NCBI GenBank assembly: GCA_965232105.1
Contig: OZ246956.1
Span: 1,240,001-1,304,000, forward strand
DNA from: Multivorans sp965232105
Lineage (GTDB): Bacteria > Acidobacteriota > Thermoanaerobaculia > Multivoradales > Multivoraceae
Direction of reading: 5' to 3'
Length of the DNA stretch: 64,000 bases
This document shows, piece after piece, positions 9,468 through 18,143 of this stretch. The notes under the pieces were generated by a model. It had not been told where the DNA came from and made no database searches. It was given only the letters and a program-made list of their open reading frames with translations. The first letter of the stretch is position 1; the number at the start of each line of letters is the position of its first letter. The translations under genes were made by a program, and so were the position numbers.

Positions 9468-11390
9468 GTGCATGGCTCTCCTCCCGCCTCGACCGTCTCC
9501 CGGCGCGGCGCCGCCGTCGCGCGGCGGTTCGCGGCGGTGGCTGGCGCGGCGTTCTGGTGCGTGAGCGCCGCCGACGTCTTCGCGGCCGAGCGGAGTTCCG
9601 GACCCAGCCACGCGATCGCCTACTTCGGCGAACCGAAGTACGCCGCCGACGTCCCCCACTTGGGCTACGCCAATCCCGATGCGCCCAAGGGCGGCGAGAT
9701 GAGGCTCTTCATCCCGGGTACGTTCAACAACCTGCACCCGTACTCGGACAAGGGCCGCCCCGAGATCTACAACTGGTGGCGGCGCTCGACGTTGACCCTC
9801 GATCGGCTGATGCTGCCGTCCGAGGACGAACTCTCGACCCTCTACTGTCTGCTGTGCGAGACGATCGAGGTCGCGGAGGACTACAGTTGGGTGGCCTTCA
9901 CCCTCCGGCCCGAGGCGCGATGGCACGACGGCATGCCGGTCACGGTCGACGATGTCGTGTGGACCTTTGAGACTCTGAAGGCCGACGGTCCGGTCGGCTT
10001 CAAGGCCACCTGGCGCCATGTGGAGGGCATCGAAGCCTTGGGGGAGGGCTCGTTTCGCTTTCTCTTCGCCGCCGACAGGAGAAACCGCAGATCGGTGATG
10101 GAGGCGGCCCTCTTCTTCCCGATGCCGAAGCACTACTGGCAGGACCGGGACTTCACGGCGACCACCATCGAGCCGCCTCTCGGCAACGGCGCCTACCGCA
10201 TCGGCGAGGTCGACACCGGCCGGCGCATCGTCTTCGAGCGCGTTCCGGACTACTGGGCGAAGGACCTGAACTTCAGGCGCGGCTACCACAACTTCGATCG
10301 CTTCGGCGTTCTCTACTTTCGCGACATCAAGGCGGGCATCCAGGCGCTCAAGGCCCGCGTGGTCGACTACTACCGCGACCAGGACGAGCGTGAGATCGCC
10401 ACCGCCTACGACTTCCCTGAGGTCGACATGGGGCTCTTCAACAAGGAGACGTACCGGATGGCGCAGACCTACGGGATGCACTGGTCGGTTGTCTTCAACA
10501 CCCGTCTGCCCCTGTTCGAGGACATTCGCGTCCGCGAGGCGCTGACCCTCGCCTACAACTTCGACTGGGGCAACCGCACCCTCCAGTACGGCGCGCTGCG
10601 GCGCAACACGACGTTCTTCCTGGGCTCCGGGATGGCGGCGCGCGGTCTGCCGTCGCCCGAAGAGCTCGCGCTGCTCGAGCCGCTACGGGAACAGGTTCCC
10701 GAGCGCGTGTTCACGCAGGAATTCACCCTGCCCGAAACCGACGGCTACGGCCGCAATCGGGAGGCGCTCCTGCGTGCCGGGGAGTTGCTCGACGAAGCCG
10801 GCTGGGTCGTGCGCGACTTCCGGCGCGTCAACGCGGCGACGGGAGAGCCGCTCCGGTTCGAGATCATGGTCCAGTTGAGGGAGCACGAGCGCATGCTCGT
10901 GCCGTACGTGGAGAACCTGAAACGGCTCGGCATCCAGGCGACGGTCCGCCGCGTCGAGGCGAACATCCACACGAATCGGGCGCGGCGCTACGAGTTCGAG
11001 ATGACGATGCAGAAGATCTACACGCACCCCATCCCGCAGCCGACGCTCCTGCGCAACCTCATGCGGTCGGACGGCGCCGACCTGCCGAACCTGCTCAACT
11101 ACGCGGGGATCGACAGTCCGGCCGTGGACGCCCTGGTGGAGGAGGTGATCGCGGCCGAGACGGAGGAGCAGATGAACATGGCCGGCCGGGCGCTCGACCG
11201 GGTGCTCCTGTGGAGCTTCTACGTGATCCCCGAGGGCGCCCCGAAGGGCCGCCACCTCCTGTACTGGGACCGCTTCGGCCATCCGCCCCTGGGGCGCGAA
11301 CACATGAACTGGACCGGCTTCCCGCAGCTCTGGTGGTTCGACGCGGAGAAGAGCGCCCGGGTCGACGCGGCGCTGGGCGAGACCCGCTAG
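9468..11390 (+). CDS. yejA: Oligopeptide ABC transporter substrate-binding protein, YejA-like
   Basis: 640 aa, family 5 extracellular solute-binding protein. An N-terminal export signal (AVARRFAAVAGAAFWCVSAA) is followed by the YejA hallmark HAIAYFGEPKYAADVPHLGY and a NPDAPKGG motif. The usual SBP_bac_5 signature follows (TFTLRPEARWHDG-like: FTLRPEARWHDGMPVTVDDV). The protein should capture peptides in the periplasm and deliver them to the YejBE permease. The three membrane and ATPase components follow immediately in the order known from E. coli yejABEF. The ATG at 9468 is one choice; no strong Shine-Dalgarno is visible, and a slightly later start would still keep the signal peptide. Confidence 0.9.
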   Translation: MHGSPPASTVSRRGAAVARRFAAVAGAAFWCVSAADVFAAERSSGPSHAIAYFGEPKYAADVPHLGYANPDAPKGGEMRLFIPGTFNNLHPYSDKGRPEIYNWWRRSTLTLDRLMLPSEDELSTLYCLLCETIEVAEDYSWVAFTLRPEARWHDGMPVTVDDVVWTFETLKADGPVGFKATWRHVEGIEALGEGSFRFLFAADRRNRRSVMEAALFFPMPKHYWQDRDFTATTIEPPLGNGAYRIGEVDTGRRIVFERVPDYWAKDLNFRRGYHNFDRFGVLYFRDIKAGIQALKARVVDYYRDQDEREIATAYDFPEVDMGLFNKETYRMAQTYGMHWSVVFNTRLPLFEDIRVREALTLAYNFDWGNRTLQYGALRRNTTFFLGSGMAARGLPSPEELALLEPLREQVPERVFTQEFTLPETDGYGRNREALLRAGELLDEAGWVVRDFRRVNAATGEPLRFEIMVQLREHERMLVPYVENLKRLGIQATVRRVEANIHTNRARRYEFEMTMQKIYTHPIPQPTLLRNLMRSDGADLPNLLNYAGIDSPAVDALVEEVIAAETEEQMNMAGRALDRVLLWSFYVIPEGAPKGRHLLYWDRFGHPPLGREHMNWTGFPQLWWFDAEKSARVDAALGETR

Positions 11391-11427
11391 CGCCGCCTGG
11401 ATCGTCGACGCCGCCGGACGCCCTCAG

Positions 11428-12501
11428 ATGCTCTTCTACGTCCTGCGCCGGATCCTCCTCATGGCGCCGACGCTGGTCGGCGTGCTGCTCGTCAACTTCG
11501 TCATTGTTCAGGCGGCGCCCGGCGGTCCGGTGGACCAGGCGATCGCCCGGCTCCAGGGAACCAGTCTCGACGCGGGAGTCGGCGTGCTGGGCGGCGGCGC
11601 GGGCGCGACCCTGGAGGCCGAGCTCTCCGCGACCGGCGGCATCGACCCGGCGCTGATCGAGGAGCTCGAGCGTCAGTTCGGCTTCGACAAGCCGGCGCAT
11701 GTCCGCTTTTTCATCATGCTCCGCGACTACCTGCGCTTCGACCTCGGCGAGAGCTTCTACCAGGATGTGCCGGTGATCGACCTCATCTTCGATCGGCTGC
11801 CGGTGTCGATGTCCCTTGGGCTCTGGACCCTGCTCATCGTCTACTCCGTGTCGATACCGCTCGGCATCCGCAAGGCGACCGCCGACGGCTCCCGCTTCGA
11901 CATCTGGACGAGCATGGTGATCCTGGTCGGCTATGCGATCCCGGCGTTCATCCTCGCCGTTCTGCTGATCGTGCTCTTCGCGCGTGGCGGGATGATCGAG
12001 TACTTCCCGTTGCGTGGCCTGGTGTCCGACGACTTCGGCGATCTGGGACTGTGGGCCCAGGTGAAGGACTACTTCTGGCACCTGGCGCTGCCGATCACGG
12101 CCCTGGTCGCGGGGAGTTTCGCCACGCTCACGATGCTGACGAAGAACTCGTTCCTCGACGAGATCCACAAGCAGTACGTGCTGACGGCGAAGGCCAAGGG
12201 CCTGAAGACGCAGCGCGTGCTCTACGGCCACGTGTTCCGCAACGCGATGCTTATCGTCATCGCGGGCTTTCCGCGGGCTCTCGTGGGGGCGCTGTTCACG
12301 GGCGTGCTGCTGGCCGAGATCATCTTCTCGCTCGACGGTCTGGGGTTGCTCGGCTTCGAGGCGATCGTCACCCGGGACTACCCGATCATCTTCGGGACGC
12401 TCTACATCTCGACCCTGCTGGCGCTGGTGCTGCAGCTTCTGACGGACATCACGTACACGTTGACCGATCCGCGCATCGACTTCGAGAGCAGAGAGGTTTG
12501 A
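11428..12501 (+). CDS. yejB: Oligopeptide ABC transporter permease, YejB-like
   Basis: 357 aa, with an N-terminal membrane segment (FYVLRRILLMAPTLVGVLLV) typical of DppB/YejB permeases and several more hydrophobic segments. The cytoplasmic EAA loop (YVLTAKAKGLKTQRVLYGHV) contacts the ATPase. With YejE it forms the inner-membrane channel of a peptide importer. The stop codon overlaps the TTG start of yejE by 3 nt, so translation is likely coupled. Confidence 0.92.
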   Translation: MLFYVLRRILLMAPTLVGVLLVNFVIVQAAPGGPVDQAIARLQGTSLDAGVGVLGGGAGATLEAELSATGGIDPALIEELERQFGFDKPAHVRFFIMLRDYLRFDLGESFYQDVPVIDLIFDRLPVSMSLGLWTLLIVYSVSIPLGIRKATADGSRFDIWTSMVILVGYAIPAFILAVLLIVLFARGGMIEYFPLRGLVSDDFGDLGLWAQVKDYFWHLALPITALVAGSFATLTMLTKNSFLDEIHKQYVLTAKAKGLKTQRVLYGHVFRNAMLIVIAGFPRALVGALFTGVLLAEIIFSLDGLGLLGFEAIVTRDYPIIFGTLYISTLLALVLQLLTDITYTLTDPRIDFESREV

Positions 12502-13513
12502 GCACCATTGGTCAGAGGCGATGGGCCGCGTTCAAGGCGAACCGGCGGGGCTACTGGTCGCTTCGGATCTTCCTCGTGGTCTTCGGCGCCACGCTGTTCG
12601 CGGAGGTCCTCGCCAACGACGAGCCCCTGGTCGTCCGCCACGAGGGGCGCTTCTACTTCCCCATCGTCGCGACGTACGCGGAGACCGAGTTCGGCGGCGT
12701 GTTCGAGACGGAGGCCGACTACCGGGAGGAGTTCGTCCAGGAGCTGATTCGCGGCAGCGGCGGATGGATGATCTGGCCGCCGATTCCTTACGCCCACGAC
12801 ACGATCGACTACGAGTTGCCGGGCCCGGCCCCCTATCCGCCGTCCGCGCGGCACTGGCTGGGCACGGACGACGTCGGCAAGGACGTGCTCGCGGGCCTCA
12901 TCTACGGCACCCGGCTCTCCTTCCTGTTCGGGCTGGTGCTGACCGCGCTGAGCTCGATCATCGGCGTGCTGGCGGGCGCCGTTCAGGGCTACCTGGGCGG
13001 CAAGGTGGACCTCTTCGGCCAGCGGCTGATCGAGATCTGGGCCGGCCTGCCGGTGCTCTTCGTGCTGATCATCCTCTCCAGCATCGTGGAATCGAACGTG
13101 TTCTGGCTCCTGGGCATCCTCGTGGCCTTCAGTTGGATGGCGCTCGTGGGCGTCGTCCGGGCCGAGGTCCTGCGGGCCCGCAACTTCCAGTACGTGACCG
13201 CCGCACGCGCGCTGGGCGTGGGCGACCGGACGATCGTCCGCCGCCACGTCCTGCCCAACGCGATGGTCGCCACGCTGACCTTCCTGCCGTTCATCCTGAC
13301 CGGGTCGATCACCCTCCTTACCTCGCTCGACTTCCTCGGCTTCGGCCTGCCGGCCGACTCGCCCTCGCTCGGCCGGTTGCTCGCCCAGGGACGGATGAAC
13401 CTGCACGCTCCCTGGCTGGGGCTCGTGTCCTTCTTCACGCTGGGCACGCTGCTCACGCTCGTCATCTTCATCGGCGAAGCGCTCCGCGACGCCTTCGACC
13501 CCCGCCGCACCTG

Positions 13514-13514
<1 letters not shown>
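12498..13514 (+). CDS. yejE: Oligopeptide ABC transporter permease, YejE-like
   Basis: 338 aa. TTG 12498 was chosen because the protein then begins LSTIGQRRWAAFKANRRGYW, which matches the usual YejE start, and because it overlaps the yejB stop (TTTGA). A periplasmic insertion after the first membrane helix contains the YejE-type segment RHWLGTDDVGKDVLAGLIYG. The EAA loop (FQYVTAARALGVGDRTIVRR) is clear. It is the second permease subunit of the importer. The stop overlaps the ATG of yejF by one base (TGATG). Confidence 0.9.
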
Positions 13515-15109
<1,595 letters not shown>

Positions 15110-15112
15110 TAA

Positions 15113-15155
15113 CTGGGTGCGCCGGCAAGCCGCGCGAGGCCCCACACTGGGTGGC
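15113..15155. repeat. Degenerate copy of interspersed palindromic repeat
   Basis: Contains ACTGGGTGCGCCGGC followed by CCCCACACTGGGTGG, the end motif of the window-wide repeat family, in the convergent gap between yejF and the DsbA-family gene. It could act as a bidirectional stem-loop. Confidence 0.6.
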
Positions 15156-15173
15156 GGACCTCAGTGAAGCGGC

Positions 15174-16802
15174 TCAGTCCGCCAACAACCTTCGATACTC
15201 ATCCTCCACGACCCACAACCGATCCTGCCCCCAGACCGCCACCGACCCGACGCGGAACGACGGCACCCCCCACAGCCCGAGATCGAACAGCTCCTCCCGG
15301 TTCCGCTCCGCTTCCTCCCGCCACGCGGGGTCGTCGAGGCAGCCACGCCCCTCCGCCCAGTCGAGCCCTGCGCCCTCGACGATCTTCCTCAAGCCACGGT
15401 CCGAACCCGCATCGACTGCCTGCGACCACACCAGCGTCATGAACGACCGGAAGTACTCGATGCCCTTTCCCTGGTCGATCGCCCACGGCAGCAGCGAGTA
15501 GCCGCGCTCGACCGGTTTGCCGACCGGGTCGGAGACGGGACCGAACTGAACGCCGTTCCGCCGCGCCTCGCGGGCCGCGTCGAGGAGGATGTAGACGCGC
15601 TTCGACCGCTTCACCGGCAGACCGCGCATGACCATCGGCAGGACGAACCGGATCCTCAGGTTGACGTCGAACGCCTCGGCGAGACGGATCACCCGTTCGG
15701 TCGAGATCCAGGTGTACGGGCTGCGGAAGGAAGCGAAGAAGTGGAGATCGGGAAGGTTTGCCCCTTCGAGGGCCTCGGCCGGCACCGACTCCTCTAGCAG
15801 CCGCGGCTGCTCGTAGAGCGGCGTGTCACTCTCGCCTGCCGCGCCGCCGCCCGCACTGGGTGCGCCGGCCCGCCATCCGTGCGCCCGCTGACGGGCGCTC
15901 GGACTGGTTCGCGTGTGGCGCGGATTCGCGCCACACGGGTTCCGGCCGGCATCCGCCGCGGGCGGAATCTGTGCTGTCACTGCGCAGGCCGACCGGCGCG
16001 CCCCCAGATCGGCGAGCCGCTCCTCCAGGTACGCAAGCCGATCGATCCCCCAGGTCCACTCGCCGCCGTAGAAGCAGGTGCCGCCCAGGTAGTGGCCCAG
16101 CCCCGCCCGCCGTTCCGTACCGGCCCGAAGCGCAGCTTCGAGCCCGACGTCGGTCGCCTCGTCGTCCGGTGACTCCGCCCACTGGGTGCGCCGGCCAGCC
16201 ATCCGTGCACCCGATGACGGGCGCACGGACTGGTTCGCGGGTGGCGCGGAGCCGCGCCACCCGGGTTCTGGCCGGCTTCCGGAGGGCTCGCCGAAGGCGG
16301 CCGTGTCGGTCACGGCCGGCTCTTTCGCGTCCGACTCCATCTCCCACAGCCCCTCCCCCAACGCCACAACCGCCTCCAGCGTCGCCGCCGACCCCGGATC
16401 CCCCGACGCCGGCAGCGTTGCGGCCAGTTCTCGCTGAACCTCCAGCACCTTCTCCGGCCCCGGCCGCGTCTCCGAACTCGGATGCAGTCCAGCCTTCACC
16501 GCCAACCGCCGCGCATCGACGAGCGAGTACGACTCGAGCAGCGCCCGCGCCGGTGCCGCCCAGTCTTCCGGCGGCTCGACCAGCCACGTCACGACCTCGA
16601 CCTCATAGCGCTCGTGAAGCTTCACCAGCGCTTGGGCCAGCAGATGCGAGTACGGATCGTCCACCTGGTGGAAGAACTCGATCCGATGCGGCTCCCCCCT
16701 GCGCCGGCGTTCCCGTTCGGCACGCGCCCGGGCCTTGTTCAGCCTGCGCTCGCCGAGCAGGTGGGTCGAGAACTGCTTGGAAGCGAAGGACTTGGTTGAC
16801 AT
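15174..16802 (-). CDS. Two-domain DsbA/2-hydroxychromene-2-carboxylate isomerase-like protein with two in-frame repeat insertions
   Basis: 542 aa. The start is ATG 16802, preceded by AGGAG at 6 nt; the protein begins MSTKSFASKQFSTHLLGERR. Two thioredoxin-fold halves are recognisable: HRIEFFHQVDDPYSHLLAQA near residue 38 and LHFFASFRSPYTWISTERVI in the C-terminal half. The second half ends with GLWGVPSFRVGSVAVWGQDR, a cis-Pro/active-site region of DsbA/HCCA-isomerase-like proteins. No CxxC pair is present at the domain starts, so a classical oxidoreductase role is unlikely and a glutathione-dependent isomerase or transferase role is more plausible. Low-complexity segments near residues 170-210 and 279-317 are encoded by two copies of the interspersed repeat, read in different frames. 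Confidence 0.7.
   Translation of the reverse strand: MSTKSFASKQFSTHLLGERRLNKARARAERERRRRGEPHRIEFFHQVDDPYSHLLAQALVKLHERYEVEVVTWLVEPPEDWAAPARALLESYSLVDARRLAVKAGLHPSSETRPGPEKVLEVQRELAATLPASGDPGSAATLEAVVALGEGLWEMESDAKEPAVTDTAAFGEPSGSRPEPGWRGSAPPANQSVRPSSGARMAGRRTQWAESPDDEATDVGLEAALRAGTERRAGLGHYLGGTCFYGGEWTWGIDRLAYLEERLADLGARRSACAVTAQIPPAADAGRNPCGANPRHTRTSPSARQRAHGWRAGAPSAGGGAAGESDTPLYEQPRLLEESVPAEALEGANLPDLHFFASFRSPYTWISTERVIRLAEAFDVNLRIRFVLPMVMRGLPVKRSKRVYILLDAAREARRNGVQFGPVSDPVGKPVERGYSLLPWAIDQGKGIEYFRSFMTLVWSQAVDAGSDRGLRKIVEGAGLDWAEGRGCLDDPAWREEAERNREELFDLGLWGVPSFRVGSVAVWGQDRLWVVEDEYRRLLAD
15855..15965. repeat. Interspersed palindromic repeat, long form, inside a coding sequence
   Basis: Starts with ACTGGGTGCGCCGG and contains the core CATCCGTGCGCCC...GACGGGCGC and GTGGCGCGGATTCGCGCCAC hairpins. 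It lies inside the DsbA-family gene without a stop or frameshift. Confidence 0.75.
16180..16292. repeat. Interspersed palindromic repeat, long form, second copy in the same coding sequence
   Basis: Same core as the copy at 15855 (CATCCGTGCACCC...GACGGGCGCACGGACTGG, then GGTGGCGCGGAGCCGCGCCACC), again in frame in the DsbA-family gene but read in another frame. Confidence 0.75.
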
Positions 16803-16852
16803 GGATGCTCCTTGGCGCTTTGGGACGGCGAGGCTATCGCTGGATGCAAGAA

Positions 16853-17034
16853 GCCCCACACTGGGTGCGCCGGCCTTCTGGCCGGCTGCCGCCGAAGGCG
16901 GCCAAGGTAACGCGCCGCCGAAGGCCGGCTCCGCTCTGGCAGGACCGCCACGGTTGGGTGGCCAGGCACGTGCGCGCCGCTTCGCGGCAGCGCGCCTGAT
17001 GCCGGCCAGAAGGCCGGCGCACCCAGTGTGGGGC
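16853..17034. repeat. 182-bp element with perfect 34-bp terminal inverted repeats (MITE-like)
   Basis: The left arm 16853-16886 (GCCCCACACTGGGTGCGCCG... ) is the exact reverse complement of the right arm 17001-17034. The interior contains further GC palindromes (GCCGCCGAAGGCGGC; GCGCCGCTTCGCGGCAGCGCGC). It lies between two divergent genes, just upstream of both. The arms are the same end motif found in all other copies in the window. No transposase is present, so movement would have to be in trans. Confidence 0.85.
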
Positions 17035-17053
17035 CTCGTCTCCGGGCGCTACG

Positions 17054-17932
17054 ATGACTCCAGACCCCCCGCCGACCGTGAGAAGCACGTCCTCCCCAGC
17101 CGCGCAGCCAACGCTCTGCCTTCTGTGCGTTGCCGCGGCGTCCATTGCCGCCGTCGCCGCCACGGCAGCGCAAGCCCAACCCGACCCCGGCACCACCTTC
17201 CGCGACTGCGACGTCTGCCCCGAGATGGTCGTCGTATCCGCCGGCTCCTTCGTCATGGGCTCGCCACGGGACGAACCCGGCCGCTACGACGACGAGGGCC
17301 CGGCGCACGAAGTAACGATCGCCCAGCCCTTCGCCATCGGCGTCCGCGAGGTGACCTTCGAAGAGTGGGACGCCTGCGTCGCGGCCGGTGGCTGCGAGGG
17401 GTACGAAGCGGGTGACGAGGGCCGGGGCCGAGGCACGCGGCCGGTGCTCAACGCGAACTGGGACAACGCGAGGGCCTATGTGTTCTGGCTGGCGGCGGTG
17501 ACCGGCGAGGCGTACCGCCTGCCCAGCGAAGCCGAGTGGGAGTACGCCGCCCGGGCCGGCACCTCGACCCGCTATAGCTGGGGCGACGAACCGAGCGCCG
17601 ACCACGCGAACGGCGAGCAGAATCACGGCTGGCCGGACGACGGCTACCGCTACACGGCGCCGACCGGGTCGTTCGCGGCGAACCCCTTCGGCCTCCATGA
17701 CGTCCACGGCAACGTCTGGGAGTGGACGGCCGACTGCTGGAACGAGAACTACGAGGGCGCCCCGGACGACGGCGGCGCCTGGCTCGCCGGCGACTGCGTG
17801 GCCCGCGTGACCCGCGGCGGCGCCTACAACGGCGGTCCCGGGCACCTGCGCTCTGCGATGCGACTGAAGATCTACTTCCGCTTCCGCAGCTACTTCATCG
17901 GCTTCCGGGTGGCGAGGTCGCTGGCTCCCTGA
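17054..17932 (+). CDS. Secreted SUMF1/FGE-type domain protein, copper cysteines missing
   Basis: 292 aa. An N-terminal signal peptide (LLCVAAASIAAVAATAAQAQ) is followed by a formylglycine-generating-enzyme-type fold: VSAGSFVMGSPRDEPGRYDD, YRLPSEAEWEYAARAG, GNVWEWTADCW and RVTRGGAYNG. Genuine FGE enzymes need two cysteines in the region after RGGSW to bind copper and oxidise the sulfatase cysteine; here that stretch (GPGHLRSAMRLKIYFRFRSY) has none. It therefore looks like a non-oxidase member of the superfamily, possibly a ligand-binding or structural protein, despite the sulfatase 5 kb downstream. It starts 20 bp after the inverted-repeat element. Confidence 0.8.
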   Translation: MTPDPPPTVRSTSSPAAQPTLCLLCVAAASIAAVAATAAQAQPDPGTTFRDCDVCPEMVVVSAGSFVMGSPRDEPGRYDDEGPAHEVTIAQPFAIGVREVTFEEWDACVAAGGCEGYEAGDEGRGRGTRPVLNANWDNARAYVFWLAAVTGEAYRLPSEAEWEYAARAGTSTRYSWGDEPSADHANGEQNHGWPDDGYRYTAPTGSFAANPFGLHDVHGNVWEWTADCWNENYEGAPDDGGAWLAGDCVARVTRGGAYNGGPGHLRSAMRLKIYFRFRSYFIGFRVARSLAP

Positions 17933-18042
17933 CTCTGCGGGATTCAAGAACGCTGGTCGGTATCCACACAGTTGGATCTGCGAGCCGCTGGGACATCTGG
18001 TGGCCGCCGCTGTGCTAACTTGCCCCAACAGCGTTTGTGGCG

Positions 18043-18059
18043 GCTATCGACCCGATAGC
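18043..18059. promoter_or_regulatory. Small hairpin in TonB receptor leader region
   Basis: GCTATCG ACC CGATAGC forms a perfect 7-bp stem with a 3-nt loop, 84 bp before the receptor start. It may be a leader stem or a protein-binding dyad. Confidence 0.4.
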
Positions 18060-18060
18060 A

Positions 18061-18133
18061 CCCCCAAGGAAGCGATCAACCACTCCCGCCTGCGAGAGCG
18101 GAGGTGATTCAGCCCATAACTACTTCCTGGGGG
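18061..18133 (+). promoter_or_regulatory. Structured leader that can sequester the ribosome-binding site of the TonB receptor gene
   Basis: CCCCCAAGGAAG (18061-18072) pairs with CTTCCTGGGGG (18123-18133) through 11 base pairs and one bulged A. An internal stem pairs 18081-18089 with 18098-18106. The 3' arm includes the G-rich GGGGGAG Shine-Dalgarno at 18129-18135, 8 nt before ATG 18144. The fold would hide the ribosome-binding site. It does not match a riboswitch class that I recognise. Confidence 0.5.
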
Positions 18134-18143
18134 AGACTGTGCC

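Noticed and set aside
18061..18143. Cobalamin riboswitch before the TonB receptor
   Set aside because: The leader is too short and lacks the cobalamin-riboswitch consensus boxes; only the fold itself is reported.
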